From Wenzhouxiangella sediminis (GTDB taxonomy: Bacteria > Pseudomonadota > Gammaproteobacteria > Xanthomonadales > Wenzhouxiangellaceae), in contig NZ_QUZK01000037.1 in the NCBI RefSeq assembly GCF_003410055.1, positions 124,001-188,000 of the forward strand: DNA of 64,000 nucleotides, given 5' to 3'. The notes under the pieces were generated by a model. The model saw only the letters and a list, made by a program, of their open reading frames with translations. It ran no database searches and had not been told where the DNA came from. This document shows, piece after piece, positions 50,569 through 59,532 of this stretch; within the stretch, counting starts at the first letter, position 1, and every line of letters starts with the position of its first letter. The position numbers and the translations under genes are program-made.

Positions 50569-52278
50569 TCAGGACAGTTCCGACTTGATGAAGTCGATGG
50601 TCTTGTCGATTTCAACCTCACGATTGTCCCCGCCGCGCCGACGGTACTCGACGATGCCCTTGTCGAGGCCGCGGTCGCCGATTACGAGTTGGTGCGGGAT
50701 GCCGATCAGCTCGGCGTCGGCGAACATCACGCCCGGCCGCAGCGGGCGGTCGTCCATCAGCACTTCCACGCCGGCGGCGGTGAGCTCCTCGTAGAACTTC
50801 TCGGCCTGCTCGCGCGTGCGGTGCGACTTGTGGCCGTTGATCGGCAGGATGGCGACCTTGAACGGGGCCATCGGTTCGGGCCAGATGATGCCCGCCTCGT
50901 CGTGGTTCTGCTCGATGGCGGCCGCCACGATGCGCGAGACGCCGATGCCGTAGCAGCCCATCGTGGGATGCACGCCGCGGCCGCCTTCGTCCATGACCAC
51001 GGCGTTCATCGATTCGGAATACTTGCGGCCGAGCTGGAAGATGTGGCCGACCTCGATACCGCGGATGATCTCGAGCGTGCCGTCGCCTTCGGGGCTGGGA
51101 TCGCCGGCGACGACCTTGCGCAGGTCGGTAACCTCGGGCAGTTCGACGTCGCGGCCCCAGTTGATGCCGAAGTAGTGCTTGTCGTCGACGTTGGCGCCGG
51201 CGCCGAAATCGCTCATCACGGCCACCTGGCGGTCGATCACGCAGGGAATCGGCAGCTCGACCGGGCCCAGGCTGCCGGGGCCGGCGCCGATGGCGTCACG
51301 AATCTCCGCTTCGGTGGCCATGCGCAGCGGCGCGGCCACCCAGGGGTGTTTCTCGGCCTTGACGTCGTTGAGTTCGTGGTCCCCGCGCACCAGCAGGGCG
51401 ACGAAGTCCGCATCGCAGTCGTCACTGGCCTCGACCACCAGTGTCTTGACGGTTTTTTCGACGGGCAGGTCGAACTGTTCGACCAGCTCGGCGATGGTCT
51501 TGGCGTCGGGTGTGTCGACCAGGCGCATCTCCTCGGAGGGTTCGGCCCGTTCGCCCACGGCGACGGCCTCGGCGAGCTCGACATTGGCGGCGTAATCGCC
51601 GCCCGGTACGTGGGCGATGGCGTCTTCGCCGGAGTCGGCCAGCACGTGGAACTCGTGGCTGACCGCGCCGCCGATGGCCCCGGAGTCGGCCTTGACCGGC
51701 TTGAACTTCAACTCCAGCCGTTCGAAGATCCGCGAATAGGTCTCGAACATCACCTGGTAGTACTCGGCGAGGCTCTCGTCATCGATGTGGAAGGAGTAGC
51801 CATCCTTCATCAGGAATTCGCGCGCGCGCATCACGCCGAAGCGCGGGCGGATCTCGTCGCGGAACTTCGACTGGATCTGATAGAAGCAGATCGGCAGCTG
51901 CTTGTAGGAGCGAAGCTCGGCGCGGGCGAACTCGGTGATCACTTCCTCGTGAGTCGGCCCGAAGGCGAACTCGCGCCCGGCCCGGTCGGTGATCTTGAGC
52001 AGCAGCGGGCCGAAGTCGTCCCAGCGGCCGGTCTCCTCCCAGAGTTCGGCCGGCTGGATGGCCGGCATCAGCATTTCCAGCGCGCCGGCGGCGTCCATTT
52101 CTTCGCGCACCACCTGCTCGACCTTCCGCAGAACCTTCAGTCCCAGCGGCGTCCAGTCGTAGATGCCGGAGGTGAGCTTGCGGATCATGCCGGCGCGCAG
52201 CATCAGCTGGTGGCTGACGATCTCGGCGTCGGCCGGTACTTCGCGCTGGGTGACGAGGTGGAAGCGGGAGGTTTTCAT
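50569..52278 (-). CDS. proS: Prolyl-tRNA synthetase
   Basis: Charges tRNA-Pro. The 569-residue bacterial-type enzyme starts [46 protein letters not shown]. It has class II motif 2 ([26 protein letters not shown]), an INS editing domain (about residues 240-390), motif 3 ([27 protein letters not shown]) and a C-terminal anticodon-binding domain ([14 protein letters not shown]...). Length is normal. Convergent with the S74-protein gene. Confidence 0.97.
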   Translation of the reverse strand: MKTSRFHLVTQREVPADAEIVSHQLMLRAGMIRKLTSGIYDWTPLGLKVLRKVEQVVREEMDAAGALEMLMPAIQPAELWEETGRWDDFGPLLLKITDRAGREFAFGPTHEEVITEFARAELRSYKQLPICFYQIQSKFRDEIRPRFGVMRAREFLMKDGYSFHIDDESLAEYYQVMFETYSRIFERLELKFKPVKADSGAIGGAVSHEFHVLADSGEDAIAHVPGGDYAANVELAEAVAVGERAEPSEEMRLVDTPDAKTIAELVEQFDLPVEKTVKTLVVEASDDCDADFVALLVRGDHELNDVKAEKHPWVAAPLRMATEAEIRDAIGAGPGSLGPVELPIPCVIDRQVAVMSDFGAGANVDDKHYFGINWGRDVELPEVTDLRKVVAGDPSPEGDGTLEIIRGIEVGHIFQLGRKYSESMNAVVMDEGGRGVHPTMGCYGIGVSRIVAAAIEQNHDEAGIIWPEPMAPFKVAILPINGHKSHRTREQAEKFYEELTAAGVEVLMDDRPLRPGVMFADAELIGIPHQLVIGDRGLDKGIVEYRRRGGDNREVEIDKTIDFIKSELS

Positions 52279-52377
52279 CGGATGAGCCGTTGGCGCTTGG
52301 GTGGTTAAACGGCCGATTTTAGCAGCCGGCCGAGCTGATTGGCACCGGGGGAGGGGAAGGTTTCAGGGAGCAACGCC

Positions 52378-52458
52378 CGTCGCCCCGGACTTGATCCGGG
52401 GCCTTCCATCCAGTGGCGCCTTCGGTTGGAAGGTCCCGGATCGGGGTCCGGGACGACG
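52378..52458. repeat. REP-like imperfect palindrome upstream of proS
   Basis: Left arm 52378-52408 and right arm 52427-52458 are imperfect reverse complements of about 31 bases (core CGGACTTGATCCGGGGCC against GGTCCCGGATCGGGGTCC) with an 18-base loop. The sequence style, CCGGA(C/T)..GATCCGGG, is that of dispersed intergenic repeats seen in many proteobacteria. It occupies the gap between proS and the DUF4124 gene; nothing else was found in 52279-52537. Confidence 0.75.
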
Positions 52459-52537
52459 CTTTGCGTCGGTTTCAGGTTTCAGGGGCGCATCGGGTGTTCG
52501 GGACTGAAGGTTCGCGTTCGGGCGAGGGGGTCGGGGT

Positions 52538-52999
52538 TCAACACCACTCGTCGATGAAGTCGCGGGCTTCCTGCAACATGCGCTGGCGCTCCTCGTCGGA
52601 AATCTGCCGGCGTTCGCCGTCGTCTCCGCGAATCAGTACATTGGCACGCTGGGTCAGGTTTTCGATATTGCGACGGGCCTGGGCGCAACGCTCAGCCACC
52701 ATTTCGGGATCCGGTTCGGCCGCTTCCATTTCCGGCTGCGCGGGCGGTATGCCTTGCGCCGCGGCCTCCGCGCCGCCTTCCGCCATCTCTTCCCCGGCGC
52801 TGGCGGATTCGACCGGCTCACGGGTCTCGATACCGACTTCTTCGTAGTCGATGCCTTCGGGCGGGCGTGCGGTGTAGTGGACGACCCCTTCTTCGTCCAC
52901 CCACTTGTAGATGGTCTGCTCTTGCGCCACGGCTCCGGGCAGGGCCATGAACCCGGCCAGCAGGGCCGCGAGCAGGGTGCTGACGATGGTCTTGTTCAT
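52538..52999 (-). CDS. DUF4124-containing periplasmic protein
   Basis: A 153-residue exported protein. After the signal peptide (MNKTIVSTLLAALLAGFMALPGAVA) comes a short DUF4124 domain, QEQTIYKWVDEEGVVHYTARPPEG, with its typical YKWVDxxGxxHY motif. An acidic linker rich in Glu, Ala and Pro follows, and then a charged helical C-terminus (CAQARRNIENLTQRANVLI). Two Cys (in ERCAQA and at the last residue) may form a disulfide. Common in gammaproteobacteria; function unknown. Divergent from pssA. Confidence 0.85.
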   Translation of the reverse strand: MNKTIVSTLLAALLAGFMALPGAVAQEQTIYKWVDEEGVVHYTARPPEGIDYEEVGIETREPVESASAGEEMAEGGAEAAAQGIPPAQPEMEAAEPDPEMVAERCAQARRNIENLTQRANVLIRGDDGERRQISDEERQRMLQEARDFIDEWC

Positions 53000-53113
53000 G
53001 CGTGCTTCCTCGAGAAGGGGCTCACGAACCGACTTTGCCGCAGTCTCGGCGCAGACGCAAGTACGGGGTGGAATGCTATTCTTGTGGCCCCCTAAACGAG
53101 ATCAGCCCGAGGC

Positions 53114-53896
53114 ATGGCAGCCGACGATCAACCCGAACAGACTCCCGCCCGCGGCGCGTTCCTGCTGCCCAACGCGCTGACCACCGGTGCATTGATGGCG
53201 GGCTTCTTCGCCATCGTGTCGGCGATCGGCGGCGAGCCCGTGTCGGCTTGCATCGCGATCATGATCGCTGGACTGCTCGACGGGCTTGACGGCCGCGTGG
53301 CGCGCCTGACGGGTACGCAGTCGGAGTTCGGTGTCCAGTACGATTCGCTTTCCGACATGGTTTCATTCGGGATTGCGCCGGCCGTGCTGGTATTTACCTG
53401 GACGCTCGATACACTGGGTGACCCGGGCACCGTGGCCGCCAAGGCCGGCTGGCTCGGCGCCTTCTTCTTTGCCGCCTGCGCCGCACTTCGCCTGGCCCGG
53501 TTCAACACCCAGGCCGGGGTCGCCGACAAGCGCTACTTCCAGGGTCTGGCCAGTCCGGCGGCCGCCGGCATGCTGGTCGCCATCGTCTGGTTCTCCGACG
53601 ATCGCCAGATCAATCCCGAACTCATGTCCTGGCCGCTGCTGGTGGTCACGATCCTGCTGGGCACCCTGATGGTGTCGCGGGTGCGCTACTACAGCTTCAA
53701 GGCCGGTCCGCGCGGGGATCGCGTGCCGTTTGCATGGATCTTCCTGCTGCTCGTGCTCCTGGTGCTCCTGGCGATCGACCTGCCGGCCGTTCTGCTGACC
53801 GTGGGCATTCTCTATGTCCTGTCGGGTCCGGTCGTGACCGTTCGCGGCCGCAATCGCCAGCGCATCCGCAGGCGGCGCGAGGGAGACCGCTCGTGA
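53114..53896 (+). CDS. pssA: CDP-diacylglycerol-serine O-phosphatidyltransferase
   Basis: Makes phosphatidylserine from CDP-diacylglycerol and serine, the route to phosphatidylethanolamine. The 260-residue membrane protein has about eight hydrophobic helices and the complete CDP-alcohol phosphotransferase motif DGRVAR-N8-G-N3-D-N3-D in LDGRVARLTGTQSEFGVQYDSLSD near residue 62, plus the type II family feature FFAACAALRLARFNTQ. The C-terminus is strongly basic (RGRNRQRIRRRREGDR). A GAGG site precedes the ATG and TATTCT at 53080-53085 may be its -10. The stop overlaps the next ATG by one base. Confidence 0.95.
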   Translation: MAADDQPEQTPARGAFLLPNALTTGALMAGFFAIVSAIGGEPVSACIAIMIAGLLDGLDGRVARLTGTQSEFGVQYDSLSDMVSFGIAPAVLVFTWTLDTLGDPGTVAAKAGWLGAFFFAACAALRLARFNTQAGVADKRYFQGLASPAAAGMLVAIVWFSDDRQINPELMSWPLLVVTILLGTLMVSRVRYYSFKAGPRGDRVPFAWIFLLLVLLVLLAIDLPAVLLTVGILYVLSGPVVTVRGRNRQRIRRRREGDRS

Positions 53897-54381
53897 TGCG
53901 CTCGGCGGCCTCGAGGGAACGCCTTGCGGCGCTGGGTATCGACGTCTGGATTCGGCGGGAACGCGACAGGGCATCGGCCGATGCGGCCGCCCCGGTGCTC
54001 GAAACGCCGGCCGTTGAGGTGACGGATTCCGGGGCGGGAGGCGCCGTCGCTCGGGTGCGAATGGCCTCCGGCGACGGCGATTGGCTGCTGGTTCAGGGCT
54101 CGCCATGGGATGGGCGCCACGACGTCCTGCTGGGCGACATCCAGGCAACCATCGGTTCAGCGCGCTGCCGCTTCGGCCAGTGGGCGCATTCGGACTCGGC
54201 CGGCGTGCCGGTCGACGAGCTGGATTCCCGCGGCGTTTTACACGTACTCGCTTTCGGGGATCCTCCGCCCGGGGCGATGAAGCAGGGCGTGCTGGTCGCG
54301 CCGGAACTCTCCGTGCTGTCGACCAGCGCCGAAGCGCGTCGCCGGCTGTGGCGAAAGCTGGCTGGGGAGATCGCGGGCTAA
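53896..54381 (+). CDS. holD: DNA polymerase III psi subunit (HolD)-like protein
   Basis: A 161-residue protein that I identify as a divergent HolD, the clamp-loader subunit that links the gamma complex to chi and SSB. The N-terminus SRERLAALGIDVWIRRER matches the HolD pattern (E. coli RRDWQLQQLGITQWSLRRP from memory), and the C-terminus QGVLVAPELSVLSTSAEARRRLWRKL matches the E. coli segment around ASPALTDLRANPTARAALW. The strongest support is context: it overlaps rimI (TAATG), the same pair as holD-rimI in E. coli. The middle is poorly conserved. The ATG overlaps the pssA stop by one base. Confidence 0.72.
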   Translation: MRSAASRERLAALGIDVWIRRERDRASADAAAPVLETPAVEVTDSGAGGAVARVRMASGDGDWLLVQGSPWDGRHDVLLGDIQATIGSARCRFGQWAHSDSAGVPVDELDSRGVLHVLAFGDPPPGAMKQGVLVAPELSVLSTSAEARRRLWRKLAGEIAG

Positions 54382-54860
54382 TGGCGGCCATTCTCTCGCC
54401 GCGCGTGGAAGTTCGTGCCATGGCGCGCGGCGACCTGGACGCCATCACGCGTATCGAGACGGCGTCGTATCCCTTTCCGTGGACACGCGGCATCTTCCAG
54501 GATTGCCTGCGCGTGGGCTACCGTTGCCACGTGCTCGAGGCCAACAGCGAGATTGCAGGCTACGGCATCGTCTCCCATGCCCTCGACGAAGCGCACCTGC
54601 TCAATCTCTGCATCCACCCCGAACAACGTCGGGGCGGCCTGGCCCGCCTGTTGCTGGAGCACGTGGTCCGCGAGGCCCGGGTCGGCACTGCCAACCGGCT
54701 CTTCCTCGAAGTCCGGCCCAGTAACGAGGCCGCGGTGGCGCTCTATCGGGGCAGCGGCTTTCGCACCATCGGCCGGCGCCCCGGCTACTACCCAGCCAAC
54801 GAGGGCCGCGAGGACGCGATGGTGATGGTGTTGCATTTGGACGACCGGCGGGGACAATGA
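54381..54860 (+). CDS. rimI: Ribosomal protein S18-alanine N-acetyltransferase RimI
   Basis: GNAT-fold N-acetyltransferase that acetylates the N-terminal Ala of ribosomal protein S18 in E. coli. The 159-residue product has the family core AHLLNLCIHPEQRRGGLARLLLEHVV with the acetyl-CoA-binding QRRGGLA loop, LEVRPSNEAAVALYRGSGF, and the late GRRPGYYPANEGREDAMVM with the conserved tyrosine. It starts one base before the end of holD, as in the E. coli pair. Confidence 0.94.
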   Translation: MAAILSPRVEVRAMARGDLDAITRIETASYPFPWTRGIFQDCLRVGYRCHVLEANSEIAGYGIVSHALDEAHLLNLCIHPEQRRGGLARLLLEHVVREARVGTANRLFLEVRPSNEAAVALYRGSGFRTIGRRPGYYPANEGREDAMVMVLHLDDRRGQ

Positions 54861-54908
54861 AGGTTACAGGCCATGCGGCGCGGCCGGGGGGCGCGCCACG
54901 AGGGATGC

Positions 54909-57308
54909 ATGAACCAGGACAGCCGTTGGCAGCAGGTCAAGTCGTTCTATTCGGCGGCGCAGGATTTGCCGCCCGACAAGCGCGAAGCCTGGCTGGCGGA
55001 TAACTGCACGGACGCCGATATCCGGCGGGAAGTCCGGGAGTTGCTGGCGGCCGACCGGGAGGCGACCGGCTGGTTGCCCGACAGCAGCGAGCTCGGGGCA
55101 TCAGCCCCCGAACTGCCGCCGGACCTCGAGGGGCAGCGCTTCGGTCGTTTCGAGATCGTCCATCGCATCGACAGCGGCGGCATGGGCGCCGTCTGGCTGG
55201 CGCGTATCCGCGACGACGGTCGGGAAGTCGCGCTGAAGGTCATCCAGCGCGGTCTCGTCACCGACCAGGCCATGGCCCGATTCCTGCGCGAGCGCGAGAT
55301 CCTCGCACGGCTCGACCATCCCGGCATCTGCCCCATGCTCGACAGCGGCACGACGCCCGACGGCCGGCCGTTCCTTGTCATGCCCTTCCTCGAGGGCGCT
55401 GGACCGATTACCGATTATTGCGAAGCACATGCGCTCGACCTGAAGGCCCGGGTGCGTCTTTTCCGCCAGGTTTGTGTAGCGGTGCAGCACGCCCACCAGA
55501 ACCTGGTCGTCCACAGCGATCTCAAGCCCGGAAACGTTTTGGTGACCCGCGACGGGCGGGTGCAGCTGGTCGATTTCGGGATTTCCCGCCTGCTTTCGCC
55601 GGGCCACGAGGAACTGACCCGGCGCTTCGGCGAGCAGCGGCCGGCCACGCTGGACTACGCCTCACCCGAGCAACTGCGCGGCGACTCGCCCAGCACCCTG
55701 TCGGACGTCTATTCCCTGGGCGCGCTGCTTTACCGTTTGCTGGCGGGCAGAAAGGCCTACCACGTCGGGATGGGCGAGGATGCGGCGAACGACGTCGTGC
55801 CTCCTGAGCCCGCCCGCCCGGCATCCATGCCGGTCGACCTGTTCAACATCTGCCGAAAGGCCATGAGCGGCGAGCCGCAGTGTCGATACGGCTCGGCGGC
55901 CGCCCTGGGCGAAGACCTGGCCTGCTGGCTCGGCAACCGTCCGGTGGCCGCTCGCGCCCCCAGCCTGGCCTACCAGGCGGGCAAGTTTATCCGGCGAAAT
56001 TTCTGGCCCGCGGTCACCGCAGCGACCGCGCTGTCAGGAATCGTGGCGCTGACGGTTGTGCTGGCCGTCAACAATGCCCGGATTAATGCCCAGGCCGAGC
56101 GAATCGCCCTCGAGCGCGACCGGGCCGAGGCCACGGCCGAATTCTGGGCGCATTTGTTCGAGCAGACGGACCCCGTGGCCAGCGAAGCGGCCGCGCCCAG
56201 CGTCGAGCAGCTTCTCGATCGCGCCCAGGCCGAACTCACGGATTCCTCGAGCCGATTGCCGGCGGTCACGCGCGCCCGCCTGCTCGGTGTGCTGTCGACC
56301 AGCTACTGGAACCTGGCCCAGCAGCAGCGCGCCCGCGAGGCCGCGCAAGCCGCCGTGGACGCCATTTCCGAGGCCCCCGGCGAGCCCGCCGCCGCGGCCG
56401 CCGCGTGGAAGCAGCTGGCCAACATCGCCATGGCGCTAGGCGATGCGGAAGCTGCCAGAACGGCGGCGAATGCCGCGCTTTCGGCCATGCAATCGGCCCC
56501 GGGCATTCCTGCAGAACAACGGGCGTCGATCCTGGACGCACATGCCCTCGTCCTGGAAATGGAAGGTCAGCTCGAAGAGGCGGCCGCGGTGATGGAACGG
56601 GTCATCGAAATCCAGCAGACCCTGCCGCTCGAGGAGGTGATCGTCGACCACGCCACCGCCTGGGGTAACCTGGCATTCATGTATTTCAACCTGGCGCGGA
56701 GGTCCGAGGCCCCCGAACCCTGGTTCGAGCGGGCCGCCGGAGGCGTCGAGCGGTCGCTGACCCTGCTCGAGCGCCACTTCGGGCCGGATCATCCGCGCGT
56801 GGGTTTCATGCGCAACGCCTCCGGCGCGCTCAACCTGGAGCGGGGCCGTCCGCAGGCGGCCCTGGCCGATTTCCGCGCCGCAGCACGTATAGCAGAGAAG
56901 ACGCTTCCGCCGGGGCACGAGATGCTGGCTCACCTTTACTTCAACCAGGGCACGCTGCAGCGACAGCTCGGTGATCATGCCGGGGCGGAGGCCGCTTTCG
57001 CCCGCGCCTTCGAGGCCAGCAGCGGCTTCGACGACGAGCATCCGCACCGCGTTCGCTCTCTGATCGGCGTGCTGCGAGCCCGGCTCGCCCGGGGCGAGCG
57101 CGACGCCGCGCGTGCAGCGCTCGACCGACTGGCCGAGCTTTCCGGGCGCCTGGTGGAAAATCACTCCGCCCGCCTGTGGCAGCGTGTTTTCGAGCGACGC
57201 CTGGCCGCCGAGCCGATCGACCACGCGCTGGCGGCGGCGGCGCGCGAGGCCGGTGACCAGGAACTCGTCGAGTATCTCGAATCCCTGCCGGGCCCGGGCG
57301 ATGAGTGA
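54909..57308 (+). CDS. Membrane-anchored Ser/Thr protein kinase with C-terminal TPR-like domain
   Basis: A 799-residue Hanks-type kinase. The N-terminal helix pair MNQDSRWQQVKSFYSAAQDLPPDKREAWL is typical of kinases paired with ECF sigma factors. The kinase domain (about 80-345) has a G-loop IDSGGMGAVWLA (88-99), VALK Lys110, catalytic loop VHSDLKPGNV (Asp204, Asn209; HSD in place of HRD) and DFG 222-224. A transmembrane helix lies at about 366-387, with a helical repeat region behind it (about 400-790, TPR-like) predicted to be periplasmic. GGGAT precedes the ATG at 54909. The stop overlaps the ECF sigma gene by 8 bases, so signal sensing and sigma activity are probably linked. Confidence 0.92.
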   Translation: MNQDSRWQQVKSFYSAAQDLPPDKREAWLADNCTDADIRREVRELLAADREATGWLPDSSELGASAPELPPDLEGQRFGRFEIVHRIDSGGMGAVWLARIRDDGREVALKVIQRGLVTDQAMARFLREREILARLDHPGICPMLDSGTTPDGRPFLVMPFLEGAGPITDYCEAHALDLKARVRLFRQVCVAVQHAHQNLVVHSDLKPGNVLVTRDGRVQLVDFGISRLLSPGHEELTRRFGEQRPATLDYASPEQLRGDSPSTLSDVYSLGALLYRLLAGRKAYHVGMGEDAANDVVPPEPARPASMPVDLFNICRKAMSGEPQCRYGSAAALGEDLACWLGNRPVAARAPSLAYQAGKFIRRNFWPAVTAATALSGIVALTVVLAVNNARINAQAERIALERDRAEATAEFWAHLFEQTDPVASEAAAPSVEQLLDRAQAELTDSSSRLPAVTRARLLGVLSTSYWNLAQQQRAREAAQAAVDAISEAPGEPAAAAAAWKQLANIAMALGDAEAARTAANAALSAMQSAPGIPAEQRASILDAHALVLEMEGQLEEAAAVMERVIEIQQTLPLEEVIVDHATAWGNLAFMYFNLARRSEAPEPWFERAAGGVERSLTLLERHFGPDHPRVGFMRNASGALNLERGRPQAALADFRAAARIAEKTLPPGHEMLAHLYFNQGTLQRQLGDHAGAEAAFARAFEASSGFDDEHPHRVRSLIGVLRARLARGERDAARAALDRLAELSGRLVENHSARLWQRVFERRLAAEPIDHALAAAAREAGDQELVEYLESLPGPGDE

Positions 57309-57897
57309 CGCTGCTCGTGATCTGACCGACCTGCTCAACCGCCCCGCGGCCGACGGCGGCGGGCTCGATGCACTGATGCCGCTGGTGCACGAGCGCCTGA
57401 AGCTGCTCGCGCGCAACCAGATGGGCAAGCAAGCACCGCAGCCGACCCTGTCGGCGACGATGCTGGTCAACGAGGTCTATCTCCGGCTGGCGAAGAGCGA
57501 GCAGAAGCACTGGCAGGACCGCCAGCATTTCTTTGCCACGGCCGCGACCGTGTTGCGCCGCATCATCATCGACCATGCCCGGAAGGCCCACGCCGACAAG
57601 CGCGGCGGCGAGGAGCGGGCGGTCTCCGTCTCCCAGCTCGAAGAGGATCGTCGTGTCGAGCTGTCCTGCGAAAAGGCGGACCAGCTGATCGCCCTCGACG
57701 ACGCTCTCGAATCACTCGCACGCCACGACCCGCGGGCTGCCCGCGTGGTCGAATGCCACGTCTTCGGTGGCTACACCTTCGAGGAAACGGCGCAGTCGCT
57801 GAAGATCTCGCCGGCCACGGCCAAGCGCGACTGGCAGTTCGCGCGGGCGTGGCTGAAGCGCGAGCTGGGTGGCGAAACGACGGATCGGGGCGGCTGA
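57301..57897 (+). CDS. ECF-family RNA polymerase sigma factor (TIGR02999-like)
   Basis: A 198-residue sigma factor with a sigma-2-like region (LDALMPLVHERLKLLARNQMGKQAPQPTLSATMLVNEVYLRLAKSEQKHWQDRQHFFATAATVLRRIIIDHAR) and a sigma-4 helix-turn-helix (HDPRAARVVECHVFGGYTFEETAQSLKISPATAKRDWQFARAWLKREL). This is the pattern of the Sigma70_ECF/TIGR02999 group that pairs with Ser/Thr kinases. It starts inside the end of the kinase gene. No anti-sigma gene is adjacent, consistent with control by phosphorylation. Its regulon may include the secreted proteins on the facing strand, but that is inference. Confidence 0.92.
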   Translation: MSDAARDLTDLLNRPAADGGGLDALMPLVHERLKLLARNQMGKQAPQPTLSATMLVNEVYLRLAKSEQKHWQDRQHFFATAATVLRRIIIDHARKAHADKRGGEERAVSVSQLEEDRRVELSCEKADQLIALDDALESLARHDPRAARVVECHVFGGYTFEETAQSLKISPATAKRDWQFARAWLKRELGGETTDRGG

Positions 57898-57913
57898 AGC
57901 GCCGGGCGACCCG

Positions 57914-59440
57914 TCAGCCGCCGGATTCGAAGCGGTCGCTGAACAGCAGTGGTTGGTCGGCAGGCTGGAATTCGATCGCGCCGATATCGCAAAGCGGCCC
58001 GGTGCCTCGCGCGAGTACGCTCACCGGGCGCGTCTCGCCACGTTGGTCTTCGGTCGTGTTGCCGCCGAACGGGCCGGGACATCCGCCCGCCGTCCCGCCG
58101 TCGATGGCCGGGCTGCCGGAATCGGGGATCAGCAGGAATTGCTCGAAGGGGGCGCCGGGCTCGCTGAAGCCGCTGGGGTCGCCCAGGCCCGGTGAGGTGT
58201 CGGACCGATCGGTCGCTTGTGTCGCGCAGCTGTCGCCGGAGTCGATGTTGTAGCCCGATGACTGGATCGTGCCGCCGGTCGTCGCGGTGCAGTAGGCGGA
58301 CGTCGGCCACTGGGTCGCGATGATCGAGTGATTGAAAGAAGCGCTCGCCCCGTCCCGTGCCTTCACTCCGACGTCCGACGCGATTCCGCTGCCGTTGTCG
58401 ACCAGGGTGGAATGAAAGACGGCCATCGAAGCCGAGCCGGTCAGAAGAATCGCCGAGCCGCCATCGGAGGTTGCGCTGTTGTTGCCGAACAGCGTTGCGT
58501 TGCGCAGGATGGCCGCCACGTTTGAGGCCACGGTAATGGCGCCTCCATGTTCGGCGAAGTTGGCCACGAAGCTGCTTCGCTCGATCTGGGTCAGAACCGT
58601 CCCGATCACCGCGCCGGTCTGTCGCACGTGGACTGCACCGCCCCGCGACGTTCCCGCACCCGACGGCGTGGCCTGGTTTTCCTCGAGGAGGGAGTCGACG
58701 ATCGCGAGGATGGGGACCTGGTTGGCGTAGATTGCGCCCCCGGAGGCGCCGCTGGAATTGCCCCGGAAATGGGTCGAGTCGATCGACACGGAGTCCACGC
58801 GGGTGGATTCGTTACCGGAGATCGGTTCGTTGTCGACGTGTATCGCGCCGCCCGGACCTGCGGCCTGGTTTTGGTCGATCCTGGAATCGATGATCTCGAG
58901 ACGGGTGTTGCAGCCGGTATCGGGGTTGACCAGGATTCCTCCGCCGCCGCCTGTTCCCGCGGCTTCGCTGGTCGTCACGCGAAGCGATTCGAGACGAACC
59001 GTGTCGGCGCACTCGACGAGGAGTGCGGAGCCGCCGAGAAAACCGTCGGTATAGCCGTTGGCAAGTGCGAGGTCTCTCAGCACCACGTCCTGGCCGGGTG
59101 CGTCGATTCTCATCACGCGGGTGAGCAAACTGCCGGAGACAACGGTGGTATCCCCGCCCAGGCCCTGGATTGTCACGGCTTCGGTGATGTCGAGCTGGCT
59201 GAGCAGGGGTATCCGCCCGTTCACCAGCACCGTAATCGTGTCCGCTCCTGCGCTTCCCTGATTACAGTTGTCGATAACAAGGCCGGTGTTGGCGGTGTGG
59301 ATGGCCTCTCGCAGCGAGCAGTCGCCGTCGCTGTTGAGTTCGTCGTCGACGGTGTTGACGAGAATCGAAGCACCGATCGCAATGCCGGGTACGAGCAGGC
59401 CGAATGCAAGAAGGCTCCGCAAGGTCCAGATCAGATTCAT
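57914..59440 (-). CDS. Secreted CSLREA-domain beta-helix protein
   Basis: A 508-residue exported protein. The signal peptide (MNLIWTLRSLLAFGLLVPGIAIGA) is followed by the CSLREA module (ILVNTVDDELNSDGDCSLREAIHTAN) and then a right-handed parallel beta-helix built of repeats such as DSRIDQNQAAGPGGAIHV and SSFVANFAEHGGAITV. It then has the choice-of-anchor-Q-like end (SPAIDGGTAGG, DQRGETRPV, CDIGAIEFQPADQP). The C-terminus is LLFSDRFESGG, shared with the paralogue at 60376. GGAGG precedes the ATG at 59440. Probably surface-attached or released; substrate unknown. Confidence 0.88.
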   Translation of the reverse strand: MNLIWTLRSLLAFGLLVPGIAIGASILVNTVDDELNSDGDCSLREAIHTANTGLVIDNCNQGSAGADTITVLVNGRIPLLSQLDITEAVTIQGLGGDTTVVSGSLLTRVMRIDAPGQDVVLRDLALANGYTDGFLGGSALLVECADTVRLESLRVTTSEAAGTGGGGGILVNPDTGCNTRLEIIDSRIDQNQAAGPGGAIHVDNEPISGNESTRVDSVSIDSTHFRGNSSGASGGAIYANQVPILAIVDSLLEENQATPSGAGTSRGGAVHVRQTGAVIGTVLTQIERSSFVANFAEHGGAITVASNVAAILRNATLFGNNSATSDGGSAILLTGSASMAVFHSTLVDNGSGIASDVGVKARDGASASFNHSIIATQWPTSAYCTATTGGTIQSSGYNIDSGDSCATQATDRSDTSPGLGDPSGFSEPGAPFEQFLLIPDSGSPAIDGGTAGGCPGPFGGNTTEDQRGETRPVSVLARGTGPLCDIGAIEFQPADQPLLFSDRFESGG

Positions 59441-59532
59441 CGTTTGCCTCCGAGGGTCGGGTCGCTTCTTGGCGGTCATCGGCCCGGGTCCCTGGCGCCC
59501 TCGCGAGCACCGGGGAAGTTGCCGGCAACGAT

